From: 2-02-FULL-55-14 sp964534125
GTDB taxonomy: Bacteria > Bacteroidota > Ignavibacteria > UBA10030
DNA length: 64,000 nucleotides
Direction: 5' to 3'
Assembly: GCA_964534125.1 (NCBI GenBank)
Contig: CAZHOJ010000007.1
Coordinates: 154,498-218,497, forward strand
Shown: positions 44,829 through 55,500 of the stretch, one piece after another
Position numbering within the stretch: position 1 is the first letter of the stretch
Layout: every line of letters starts with the position of its first letter
The notes under the pieces: model-generated
The model's input: only the letters and a program-made list of their open reading frames with translations
Databases searched by the model: none
What the model was told of the DNA's origin: nothing
Translations under genes and position numbers: made by a program

Positions 44829-46192
44829 GGCGTGTCGGCTTTCTCATGCTGCGGCCGGAGGAAGGCCGGAGTGAGACGTTTGATCCAGGAAAAGTCGAGC
44901 GTGGGATTCTCCCGTGCTGTCCTGACGGTGAGGTAGATGCCGAAGACCCCCAGGATGATGTTGGCCATCCACATGGCGATCCATGGCTCAAGGAATCCGC
45001 GGTCCGCGAGGCGCTCCCCCTGGATGAGGCTCGACCAATAGAGGAGGGCAAAACCGAGGCTCAGGCTGGCCCCCGCTCCGAACGTTCCCCGGCGCGCCAT
45101 GATGCCCAGCGGTGCGCCGATGAGCACGAAGACGACGCAGGCGAACGGGATAGCGTACTTCTTCTGCACCTCCACCTCGAACTTGCGTCGCTCGAGGTCG
45201 ATGTAATGGGCGTAGTTGACCTCGTTGAGGACGGATGTACGAAGCACGCTCGCGACGGTCTGCGGCTCGGTGGTTTGAAGGGTGGTGCCGGATGCCCGCA
45301 CCGATGCCGGAGGCGTGAGGAGTGCCTGCCGTGCTTCCCGCAGGTGAAATCGGATGCGCTCCTGCGATTGTCCATACACCCGGTCAAGGCTGTCGACGAT
45401 CTGCCTCATCGCTCCGGCGCTCAGTTCCCTATCCCCGCGCGAGAAAGTTCCCTCCGCTGACCGCTGAAAATCGAATCCCTCCGCGTCCATCGCTATCCTG
45501 TGCTTCGCAAAACGGATCCGCCGGTATTCGTGCGCCTCGTCGGCCCCTCTCCGGTGTATCTCTCCGTCGAAGAGGTCGACGATGAGCTTCTTGTAATCGG
45601 GAGAGAAAGAAAGCGTACCTCGCACGCCGGTGATGACCGATTGGCTTGCGGGGGTGGAGTAGTCGAAGATGGTCACCCCCTCGAGGTCGTTCGTGCTCTC
45701 GAAGGTTCGCTCGACGATCATGGTGTAGCCGGGCATGAGCTGGGTGAAGAATCCGGGCGTGATGCTCATGCTCGGCTTCTTCCGGGAGATATCGTTCAGC
45801 AGGATCTTCACACGATGGTTCGTATCGGGCAGTACGTCATTGTTGAAGAGTACCAGACCGTAACACACGACGAAGGAAGCGAGGACGACGGGGGTCATCA
45901 TGCGGTAGAGGCTCACACCACTGGCGCGGAAGATGGTGATCTGATGTGTCGATGAGAGCTGTCCGAAGGCCATGAGCGTGGCGACGAGCACCGCCCACGG
46001 GATCGCAAGCACGACCATCCAGGCGAGACTGAGGACGATCAGCTCGGCGATGACGATCGGTGAGAGCCCTTTGCCGGCGAGCTGGTCGAGGGATTTGACG
46101 AGGAACTGAAGGAGGAAGATGAACATCAGCACGAACGACGCGAACAGGAATGGCGCCGTATGACGTGCGAGAATGTAGCGGTCGATCAGCAT
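44825..46192 (-). CDS. lptF: LPS export permease LptF (YjgP/YjgQ family)
   Basis: 455 residues from ATG 46192; TTG 46198 upstream would cut into the promoter. MLIDRYILARHTAPFLFASF opens the first membrane helix; THQITIFRASGVSLYRMM is the coupling region; the periplasmic domain carries an insertion of about 70 residues relative to the neighbour. Acts with LptG. Its promoter -10 lies 6 nt from the ATG. Confidence 0.9.
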   Translation of the reverse strand: MLIDRYILARHTAPFLFASFVLMFIFLLQFLVKSLDQLAGKGLSPIVIAELIVLSLAWMVVLAIPWAVLVATLMAFGQLSSTHQITIFRASGVSLYRMMTPVVLASFVVCYGLVLFNNDVLPDTNHRVKILLNDISRKKPSMSITPGFFTQLMPGYTMIVERTFESTNDLEGVTIFDYSTPASQSVITGVRGTLSFSPDYKKLIVDLFDGEIHRRGADEAHEYRRIRFAKHRIAMDAEGFDFQRSAEGTFSRGDRELSAGAMRQIVDSLDRVYGQSQERIRFHLREARQALLTPPASVRASGTTLQTTEPQTVASVLRTSVLNEVNYAHYIDLERRKFEVEVQKKYAIPFACVVFVLIGAPLGIMARRGTFGAGASLSLGFALLYWSSLIQGERLADRGFLEPWIAMWMANIILGVFGIYLTVRTARENPTLDFSWIKRLTPAFLRPQHEKADTP

Positions 46193-46198
46193 GGACAA

Positions 46199-46227
46199 AA
46201 TATAGCGAGATTTAGGGGACCCCTCAA
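46199..46227 (-). promoter_or_regulatory. lptF promoter, near-leaderless
   Basis: On the minus strand TTGAGG (46222-46227), 17 nt, TATATT (46199-46204), then 6 nt to the ATG at 46192. Transcription should begin at or within a base or two of the start codon. Confidence 0.75.
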
Positions 46228-46245
46228 CGCGCCGTGAACAAACGA

Positions 46246-46274
46246 TTGCATTCTGTGCGCGTTGAGCATATATT
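46246..46274 (+). promoter_or_regulatory. Hybrid kinase promoter, near-leaderless
   Basis: TTGCAT (46246-46251), 17 nt, TATATT (46269-46274), then 5 nt to ATG 46280. Back to back with the lptF promoter, the two -35 boxes 18 bp apart. Confidence 0.75.
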
Positions 46275-46279
46275 TTCGC

Positions 46280-48634
46280 ATGTCATTGCACATCGTCCAT
46301 AGTATCCCTGAAAAAGAGCTTCACCGGCTCCGCCAGCAGTTGCTGGACGGGGCGAAGGACCCGATGGTCGTTGTTCGGGGGGAGGGTGTCCTCCTGTGTA
46401 ACGAGCCCGCCCGGGCGTTGTTGCGCTGGCCGTCGGTCGAGATGGTCGGGGTCCAGGTGCGCGCGCTCTTTTCGTCGTCAAGCCTGACCAAGCTTCGGAA
46501 AGGATGGGACGAAGCACAGAAAGCGTCCGCTCCCGTGCAGGTACGTGATGTCTCGGTCATGCGCAATGACGGTGAGGAGCAACCTGCCGATGTGCTCCTC
46601 GTACCCCTCTCCTGGTACGATGATCCGACAACGCTCCTCCATTTCCGCGCTGTCCTCGAGCCCGACAGCACCATCAAGGCTCTCAAGGCGTCCGAGAATC
46701 GTTTCCGCTCGTTCATCGAGAACGTCTCCGACGGCATCTTCCAGAGCACGCGCGAGGGTAAACTGCTTCTCGTCAATCCCGCCTTCGCGCGGATGTTCGG
46801 CTATGAGAGCATCGAAGAAGCGCTCGAACTGAACGTCGGCAGGGATATCTACGCCGATCCTGCGGAGCGCGAGGCACTTCTGAAAGATGTCGAAGCCGCC
46901 GATGTGAAAGAGAATGTCGAGCTGCGGCTGCGCAGGAAGGACGGCTCGGAGATCGTCTGTCTGACGAATACGCGCGCCGTTCGCCGTTCATCCGGCGAGG
47001 TATGGTTCTACGAGGGCACCCTCAAGGATGTGACGCCATGGAAGCGTATGCAGGAACAGCTGCGCGAGAGCCAGGAGCGTTACCGGGCGTTCATTACGCA
47101 GAGCACAGAGGGGATCTGGTGCTTCGAGCTTGAAGAGCCGATGCCGGTATCCCTTCCCCCGGAGGAGCAGGTCGAGCGCCTCATCAATCGCTCGTACCTG
47201 AAGGAGTGCAACGGCAGAATGGCGCAGATGCTGGGGCACAACCGCCCGGAGGAGATCCTCGGGGCCCGGATGGGCGATCTGTTCGACATGGGAGAGACGA
47301 CCGGCAAGGCGATACTGCGGGAGTATGTCCGGAATGGATATCGCCTCGAGAACAGGGAGACGTACTTCCCCGGACCAGCGGGGGCACCGGGGGTCCACGT
47401 GTCGAGCAATGTGGTCGGCATCGTCGAACGGGACCATCTCCTTCGGGCATGGGGCACGCAGCAGGACATCACAGCACGTAAACGGGCCGAGAATGAACTG
47501 CGCGATGCCCAGAAGATGGAGACCCTCGGTACGCTCGCGGGCGGGGTCGCGCACGACTTCAACAACATCCTGACCGTCATCAGGGGATATGTGGACAGGC
47601 TCGAGCGGGAGTCCCTGGTTCTTCCCGAGGGGAAACAGTCGGTACATGCCATCGATACGGCGATCAGGCGGGGCGCGGGCATCGTTCGCCAGCTCATGAC
47701 CTTTGCACGGGAAGAGCAGGGGACCATGAGCCGGGTACAGGTGAGCACCCTCTTGGCGGAGGTGGCCGATCTCCTCCGTGTGACCCTCATGGAGAAGACA
47801 GAGCTCGTGACCTCCGTCGAGGACAGCATCCCCGACCTGTACGGGGATGAGGCTCAGTTGCATCAGGCCCTCCTCAACCTCGCCATGAACGCGCGCGATG
47901 CTATGCCCGACGGCGGGTCCATCATCATGACGGCGAAGGCCGTGGATGGTGAGGCCCTGCGCGAGACGTATCCGGATGCAGACCGGGACCTGTACGTGTG
48001 CCTGAGTGTCGCCGACGAAGGGGCCGGGATACCAGGCAAGGTCCGTGAGCGTCTGTTCGAGCCGTTCTATACGACGAAGGACATCGGCAAAGGGACCGGA
48101 CTCGGCCTTGCGGTCGTGTATGGGGTCGTGCGGGGGCATGGCGGATATGTCGAGGTTAAGCCGAACGACGCCCGTGGTTCGGTCTTTCATCTGTATCTCC
48201 CCGGACAGGAGGCGGTGGATGAGTCCCCGCCGGCAGCACAACCAGCCCCTGCGCTTCCGACCGGGGATGAGACCGTTCTCATCGTCGAAGATGAGGAGAT
48301 GCTGCTCGACCTTCTGAAATATCTGCTTCAGGCGAACGGCTATACTGTCCTGACCGCCACGGACGGGGTGGAGGCGGTCGAGGTCTACGAGCGGCACAAG
48401 GATTCGATCGCGATCGTCCTCAGCGATATGGGGCTTCCCCGGCAGGGCGGCTATGAGGCATTCATGAAGATGAAGGAGATCAATCCCGGTGTCAGATCGA
48501 TACTGGCGAGCGGCTACATGGACCCCACCATGCGGGAGAAGCTGCTGCAGGCCGGAGCGATGGAATTCCTGCAGAAGCCGTACGTTCCCGAGATCATCCT
48601 CAGAAGCATCCGCGAATTCATCGACAAGACATGA
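46280..48634 (+). CDS. Hybrid PAS histidine kinase with C-terminal receiver
   Basis: 784 residues from ATG 46280, placed by the promoter just upstream (TTG 46262 would overlap the -10). Order: PAS-like (about 10-125), PAS (about 135-265), a third PAS-like region (about 270-405), HisKA with GGVAHDFNNILTVIRGY (His near 424), HATPase with NLAMNARDAMP and DEGAGIPGKVRERLFEPFYTTK, then a receiver with VLIVEDEEMLLD and the phospho-Asp in VLSDMGLPRQGG (near 716). No membrane segments: a cytoplasmic sensor. The receiver may regulate the kinase or pass phosphate on. The nearest response regulator gene is porX, 8 kb away; partnership is speculative. Confidence 0.92.
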   Translation: MSLHIVHSIPEKELHRLRQQLLDGAKDPMVVVRGEGVLLCNEPARALLRWPSVEMVGVQVRALFSSSSLTKLRKGWDEAQKASAPVQVRDVSVMRNDGEEQPADVLLVPLSWYDDPTTLLHFRAVLEPDSTIKALKASENRFRSFIENVSDGIFQSTREGKLLLVNPAFARMFGYESIEEALELNVGRDIYADPAEREALLKDVEAADVKENVELRLRRKDGSEIVCLTNTRAVRRSSGEVWFYEGTLKDVTPWKRMQEQLRESQERYRAFITQSTEGIWCFELEEPMPVSLPPEEQVERLINRSYLKECNGRMAQMLGHNRPEEILGARMGDLFDMGETTGKAILREYVRNGYRLENRETYFPGPAGAPGVHVSSNVVGIVERDHLLRAWGTQQDITARKRAENELRDAQKMETLGTLAGGVAHDFNNILTVIRGYVDRLERESLVLPEGKQSVHAIDTAIRRGAGIVRQLMTFAREEQGTMSRVQVSTLLAEVADLLRVTLMEKTELVTSVEDSIPDLYGDEAQLHQALLNLAMNARDAMPDGGSIIMTAKAVDGEALRETYPDADRDLYVCLSVADEGAGIPGKVRERLFEPFYTTKDIGKGTGLGLAVVYGVVRGHGGYVEVKPNDARGSVFHLYLPGQEAVDESPPAAQPAPALPTGDETVLIVEDEEMLLDLLKYLLQANGYTVLTATDGVEAVEVYERHKDSIAIVLSDMGLPRQGGYEAFMKMKEINPGVRSILASGYMDPTMREKLLQAGAMEFLQKPYVPEIILRSIREFIDKT

Positions 48635-48643
48635 TCGGCTGAT

Positions 48644-49285
48644 ATGACCAAAGACCTCCAGCACATGCGGCGCGAATTTGCCGGCCGGCCCCTTATGCCG
48701 GAAGGATTGTCGAAGGACCCGTTCGAACAGTTCACGGTATGGTTCAACGAGGCCATTTCTGCCGAGGTCGAGGACCCCAATGCGATGGCGCTGGCCACTG
48801 CCGGCGCCAATAAGAGACCAATGGCCCGTGTGGTGCTCCTCAAGGGGATCGAGACCGGCGGGTTCGTCTTCTATACCAATTACAGCAGCCGGAAGGCCCG
48901 GGAGCTCGAGGAGAACGACCAGGCATCGCTCCTCTTCTTCTGGTCGGTTCTCGCCCGCCAGGTGAGGATCTCCGGAACGGTCCGGCGGGTCCCGCGTTCG
49001 GCCAGCGAGGCATATTTCGCGACGCGTCCCCGGGAGAGTCAGATCGCGGCATGGGTCTCTCACCAGAGCGCGGAACTGAAGGGCCGGGAAGACCTGGAAG
49101 AGGCGTTCGCAGCCGCGAAGGAGAGGTTTGGCGACGGACCCATTCCTTTGCCCGGGCACTGGGGCGGTTTTTCCCTTGTCCCCGATATCGTGGAATTCTG
49201 GCAGGGGAGGCCGAACCGGCTCCATGACCGCATAGAATATCGCCGGCAGGACAGCGGGTGGCGAATGGCGCGGCTGTATCCCTGA
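48644..49285 (+). CDS. pdxH: Pyridoxamine 5'-phosphate oxidase
   Basis: 213 residues, FMN enzyme making pyridoxal 5'-phosphate. Opening MRREFAGRPLMPEGLSKDPF, then NAMALATA, RVVLLKGIETGGFVFYTNY, ESQIAAWVSHQS, GHWGGFSLVPDIVEFWQG and the C-terminal R(L)HDR...W..ARLYP, all PdxH signatures. 9 bp after the kinase, so co-transcribed. Confidence 0.95.
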   Translation: MTKDLQHMRREFAGRPLMPEGLSKDPFEQFTVWFNEAISAEVEDPNAMALATAGANKRPMARVVLLKGIETGGFVFYTNYSSRKARELEENDQASLLFFWSVLARQVRISGTVRRVPRSASEAYFATRPRESQIAAWVSHQSAELKGREDLEEAFAAAKERFGDGPIPLPGHWGGFSLVPDIVEFWQGRPNRLHDRIEYRRQDSGWRMARLYP

Positions 49286-49288
49286 TTC

Positions 49289-49317
49289 TTGAACAAACAC
49301 CGAATATTCCCTACACT
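49289..49317 (+). promoter_or_regulatory. Possible sprA-upstream promoter
   Basis: TTGAAC (49289-49294), 17 nt, TACACT (49312-49317), just after the pdxH stop. It could give sprA a leader of about 200 nt, or serve the small open frame at 49322. Confidence 0.45.
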
Positions 49318-49321
49318 TACG

Positions 49322-49426
49322 ATGATGATACCATCCCGCATGCATCAACGTTCCACTACCCTCACCGGCTGCGCTCTGGGATCCTTCGCGGCCCTCATCA
49401 CATCTCTTGTGTCGGTTTCGGAGTAA
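49322..49426 (+). CDS. Possible 34-residue small protein (uncertain)
   Basis: ATG 49322 to TAA 49424-49426; a second ATG follows directly. The product is weakly hydrophobic (TGCALGSFAALITSLVS) and begins within a few bases of a promoter-like TACACT box. No ribosome site, no known family. The 237-bp gap between pdxH and sprA holds nothing else. It may be only the sprA leader. Confidence 0.2.
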   Translation: MMIPSRMHQRSTTLTGCALGSFAALITSLVSVSE

Positions 49427-49523
49427 CGTACCGCCCGTTGATACCGACGCATTCTTGATCGATCAACATTCTCCAGTTCTGTTCCCGGATGCACGAACAT
49501 CCGGATGATGCCATAATGCACGA

Positions 49524-52500
49524 ATGGTGACTCGCCGACACGCACATATGGTCCTGCTGCTTGCTGCATCGGTGTCCCTTCCCGGGACCATCGCGGCTCA
49601 GGCGAATCCTCCGGCAGGGGCACAGCAGCTCGCTCCTCCGCCGGCGACGGACACGACCATCTCCAGGCCTGCAAGACAGGGGGAATTCAACCGGCGGAAG
49701 CGAGCCCTGCAGCTGCGGGGAAATCTCTTTGGCACGGCAGGATCTGGTGCGGAAGGGGAAGGCGCCGCCGATACCACAAGGTTCGTAGCCGATTCCACCG
49801 CCCGGATCCAGCAGTTCGTCCACGTCCCCGTCGATGCGCAGAATGCGGCGGCCACAATGCAGCGCACGCACCCGTTGTACGTCGCGGGTCCGACGAAGGC
49901 AAAGACGACCGTCGAGCTGGACACGACGACGTGGATGTACACCGTGCGGTATCTCCTCGGTGCGGACGATATCCGCTCACCTGTCATCCTGCCGTTCGAT
50001 GACTATGTCTCGCTGAAGCTGGACTATGCCATCCGCCGGAACTGGGAGCAGATCCTGCAGACCACGGCCGTCCAGGTCCAGCGGAAACAGGGGCTTGGTG
50101 AGCTCTTCGGGAAGGTCACCAACATCGAGATCCCTGTCCCGAAGAATCCCATCTTCAGCATCTTCGGGCCGAACATCATCCGGTTGCAGATAAACGGGCG
50201 CGTCGACATCCACGCGGCGTTCCGGAACACGCAGAACGACCAGTTCGTCAACAGCCCCCTGGGGCAGACACGGAACGAACCCGACTTCAATCAGGAGGTG
50301 CAGATCACACTGCGGGGGGATATCGGGGACAAGCTCAACATCTCCGCCGACTGGAACACCCAGCGTACGTTCGAGTACGAGAACCAGCTCAAGGTCCAGT
50401 ACAAAGGGTACGAGGATGAGATCGTCCAGAGCGTGCAGGCGGGCAACGTGTCGCTCCCGACCTCGTCGTCCTTCATTCCTCCCAGCCAGGCGCTGTTCGG
50501 CATCCTTGCGAAGTTCCAGTTCGGGCCGCTGAACCTGACGACCGTCGCGTCGCAGAAGAAGGGACAGATCAAGGAACTCAGCGTTTCCGGCGGTGCCCGG
50601 CCGACCCCCTTCGATCGACGGCCGACCGACTACTCGAAGGACCACTTCTTCATCGACACCGCGTACATCTCGCTGTACGAGAACATCTACTTCAGCATCC
50701 CCGCGCAACCCGACCCGAACCTGCAGATCCAGGAGATAGAGGTGTGGATCTCCAGCCAGACCTCCTTCGACGCAAAGGACCGGGACGTCGCTGCGTTCAT
50801 GAGCCTTGACAGCGTGTTCCTGAAGATGAATGACGACAACGAGCGGACGAAAGAATACGAGACCGCACAGGGACTTGTCGAGGTGGGGAAGTTCACCCAG
50901 TTGCAGGAGAATATCGACTTCACCTACAACGCCAGCGCGGGCATCATCTCCATCGACAGATCGTTGCAGAACGACCAGGCCGTTGCGGTGGCTTTTACGG
51001 TCCAGGGACAGACCGCCCCCGTCCAGATCGGTAACTTCGGGTCGCGGGACACAGCGACCTCGCGGAAGCTTATCATGAAACTCGTGCGTCCGCGGAACCT
51101 GCAGCCGCAGTTCACCACTGCCTGGCGGCTTCAGCTGAAGAACCGGTATTCCCTGGGGGGCCGGGGCATCAAGAAGGATGGATTCGAGTTCAAGGTGGAA
51201 TATGCGCCGCCCGGGGAGAGTCCGCTGCAGAACGTGCTTCCGCAGAACGTGAACCTCCTGGAGATGTTCGGCCTCGACCGTTTTAAAGAGGACGGCGTGC
51301 CGGGCCGGGACGAATCGTTCGACTACCTGCCTGGGATCACGATCGACGAGTCCCGCGGCGAGATCATCTTCCCGACGGTGGAGCCGTTCAGGGCGAGCTC
51401 CATCGAAAAGCTGCTCATTGCACGCGGCTTCACGCCCTCGGAAGCGTCTGCTGCTGCCGATTCCTTCGCATTCCACGCTATCTATGACACCACCTACAAC
51501 GGTGCGGTCAACGACCGTCGCAACCTCTTCCGGTTCGTGGGGAACATTACGCCCTCCACGGCATCGACGTACAACCTCGGATTCAATATCGTCGAGGGGA
51601 GCGTGGAGGTCCTGGTCGATGGCGTGCCTGCAACGCCCACTGTGGACTATACGGTGGATTACATCACCGGCATCGTCAATATCCGCAACCAGTCGTTGCT
51701 CGTGCCCGGCAGGAACCTGCAGATACGCTACGAAGCGAACGACCTGTTCCAGCTCGCGTCGAAGTCCCTGCTCGGGGCCCGCGGTGAACTGAAGCTCAGC
51801 AAGGAAGCGAACGTCGGATTTACCATCCTCAACCTTAACCAGCAGTCGTTGAGCGACAAGGTGCGTCTGGGCGAGGAGCCGATCAGTAATACGATCATGG
51901 GATTCGACGGCGGCGTGACGCTGGAGTCGCCCGGTCTGACGAAGGTGCTGAACTGGCTGCCGGGCATCCAGACGCTCGCGACCTCGACCATCGTGTTCAA
52001 GGGAGAAGCGGCATACATGTCTCCTGACCCGAACACGCGGAAGAGCCCCATTCCGCAGGACGGCGGCCAGGGTATTGCCTACATCGATGATTTTGAGGGA
52101 GCCCGCCGGATCATTCCCCTCGGTGTTGCATCGACCGCATGGAGGGACATGGGACTTCCGTTCCTCGTGCTTGGCCTCGATCCGTTCACGCCGCTTCCCG
52201 GCGCCGATTCGACCTTTGGGACGAACGATCCGCTGATCACGAGCCAGTTGCTGCCCGACAGCACGAAGATGGCGTTCAAGGCGAAGGCCTCGTGGTTCAA
52301 CATCGCGAACAGTGATGTGTTCGTTCAGGACATCTGGGGGGACAGGCGCAGCGTTTCCCGCCGCGAAGAACAGGTCCAGGTGCTGAACATCTTCTTCCGC
52401 CCGGCCGAGCGCGGCATGTATAACACCTCGCTCGCCATCGACAGCACTGTCCGGTCCCAGCCGGCGAAGAGCTGGGGAGGCCTCCAGCGACTTCTCAGCA

Positions 52501-55500
52501 CCACGGCGACGAACCTCCTCGACGAGAACATCAGTTTTGTGGAGATGTGGCTCAGGGTCGTGGAGGCGGATCCCGGCACGCGCATGCACATCGACCTTGG
52601 ATACATCACCGAGGATGTCATCCCGAACCGTCAGCTGGACACGGAGGACGGGCTCGATGGCGGTATCAGGAACGGCATCCTGAATCCTTCGGTCGAGGAC
52701 GTCGGCCTTGATGCTGCCGCCGATGGCGATGAGCAGGTGAGGTATGCGAACTTCGTCGCCAAGTATCCTGAATATGCGGGCGATCCCTCCGGCGACAACT
52801 GGCGCCGCATCGACACCTACCTCGAGAGGGTGCTCGATGTCACCTCGGCCCTCGGATTCGAAGGCTACACTGGCGTCGAGAATAACAAGGAATCTGAGCT
52901 CGGCGCCCGGTTCCCTGACACGGAGGACCTGAACGGGAACAACATCCTCGACCGCGTCAACTCCTACTACGAGTATGATATCCCCCTCGATACGCTCGAC
53001 CCGGGCTTCCGGAGGTTCGTCGTCGGAGGCGGCGAGAACGGCTGGTACCAGGTCCGCATCCCGCTGAACAAGTATTCCCGGCAGATCGGCTCACCGTCGT
53101 TCACCAACATCGAAGGTGTCCGCGTATGGATGACGGGAGCATCGACGGACGCCCTCATCCGCATCACCGAGTTCAACCTCATCGGGAACCAGTGGGAAGA
53201 ACTGGTGAAGAACGACCCATCGTTCAAGGTCTCGACCGTCAACTTCGAGGACAATCCGTCGTACGAGATCCCGCCGGGCGTTCGGCGCGAACGCGACCGG
53301 ACACGGCCGGACGAGGAGATCTACGGGAATGAACAATCCCTGAACCTCGTGCTTACCGACGTTCCGGACGGAGAATCCCGCCAGGCCATCAAGCGGTTCC
53401 CGATTCGCCCGCTCGACCTGTTCAATTATAAAGTGATGAAGATGTTCGTCCATGGTGAATCCCGCCCCGGGCTCGGGTTCATGTACGCGGACACGTCCTC
53501 ATACGATGCAGAGGTCTTCATCCGGTTCGGAGCGGATTCGCTCAACTACTACGAATACCGGTCGCCGATCCGGCCGGGTTGGGACCCGCTGAACGACGTT
53601 ACCATACGGTTCAGCGACCTCTCGGCTATCAAGCTGCTGCGCGATTCGGCCCGCGGCCTCACCAGCAGGTTCCCCGTCGAGGGAGGGCCCATCGGCGCGA
53701 CCTATCAGATCCGGGGTGAACCCACCCTCAATCGCATCACGTACATCTCCATCGGCGTGGAGAATCCCGAGAGCAAAGGCCGGGTGTTCCTCACCGGAGA
53801 GGTGTGGATCAACGAGCTCCGGCTCACCGATGTGGACGACACCCCGGGCTGGGCATACCGGTTCGACACGCAGGTCCGTCTGGCAGACGTTGCCTCGATC
53901 CAGTTCTCCCTCCAGAATCGGGACCCGTTCTTCCACGGCCTCGAGGAACGTTTCGGGTCGCGTCAGGACCGGACGGACTGGACGCTCTCAGCATCCATCG
54001 GCTTCGAGAAGTTCCTGCCGGAGAGCTGGAAGGGAACCGCGCTCGGGTTCTCGTACTCACACGTCGAGAATATGCAGCGGCCGCGGTACATGCCCGGTAC
54101 CGATATCCTCGTCGAAGAGGCTGCGGCGCAGATCGACAGCGACACGTCGACAACGAGGACGCGCATCGCTGAGACGGGCGAGGACCTTCGCATCCGTACG
54201 CAAGAGCTGTCCGTCACGGAGACCTACTCGGTGCCGTCCATCCGGCTGAGCATTCCGGTCGATGCGTGGTACATCTCAGAGACGATCAACCGGATGACGT
54301 TCGGATTCTCGTACACAGAGAATACGCGCAGGAGCCCTACCATCGAATTTTCAAAGACGTGGAGCTGGAATGCGCGTTTCGCGTATGCGCTTCCACTGGG
54401 CCAGGAGAACTACATGCGCCCGCTCTTCCTGTTCGAGTCGCTCAAGGACTGGAGGGTCCATTACCTGCCAAAACAGATATCCCTGGGTACGACCTTCACC
54501 CGCAACCAGGCCCGGAGCCAGGCACGAAACCAGGTGCAGCAGAATCCCATCAACCGGAACTTCGGGGCGAACCGCGACTTCTCGTTCAACTGGCAGCTGA
54601 CGGAGAACGGCCTCCTCAGTCCGGCACTCGACTATCAGGTCAACATCGGGAGCAATCTCACGCACCTCGAGATCGACGAGCTCGGGAACCAGCGCCCCTT
54701 CTCGGACATCGTCAACTCCCTGTTCCTCGGGGACCGGCTCATCAGTTTCGGCAACGACATCCAGTACGCACAGACCATCAACGTCATGACCCGCCCGAAG
54801 GTCCCGACGTTTCTGGACCTGGACAAGATCCTGACGCCGAGCTTCCGGTACAACGTTCGGTACAACTGGACACGGAACATCCAGGCAGGCGACCTCGGGC
54901 GGTCCGCTTCCTGGAACGGGAGCATCACGATGGGCCTCGACGTGAACGTGAAGACGATCGGGGACCAGATCTGGCCCGCGGTCCCCGCGGCTCCGGCTGT
55001 TCCGATCGCTGAGGAAGACTCCGTCCCTGTGAAGAAGAGTCCCCTTGACGGCCTGTTGAACCTCACACGAGTGCTCATCAAAGAGCCGCTCTTCGGGTTC
55101 GATCGGTTCAACATCTCGTTCACGCAGACGAACCGCTCCCAGAACGGCGGCGTCCTGGGCCGGCCCGGATTCGGGAATCTGTTCGCCCGCGTCCCGTTCT
55201 TCCAGAGTTCGTTGGAAGAGAACGGGCCGTCTCTGCTCTACCAGCTCGGGCTCGCGTCAGATCCGCATGGGGACGTGGTGGTGGGGACGAGCGGGAGCTT
55301 CCCGTTCATTCGGGGTGGTTCCGTACGGGGTCGGCGGGCTCCGAACGGGAACCTGACAGACGTCTACAATCAATCCAATAAGGTGTCCATGAGGACCAGC
55401 AGGCAGCTTTGGCAGGGAGCCCAGCTCGACCTGACCTGGAACCTTGGGTGGTCCTACAATTCCTCGAGCACGGTGATCACAGACAGCCTTGGCATTCCGA

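Noticed and set aside
49322..49426. Lipoprotein signal (LTGC) in the small frame before sprA
   Set aside because: The Cys follows a polar stretch without the hydrophobic core of a signal peptide.
46988..52589. Two very long minus-strand frames (46988-49348 and 49977-52589)
   Set aside because: Antisense to the hybrid kinase/pdxH and to sprA, whose motifs are unambiguous; typical shadow frames of high third-position GC.
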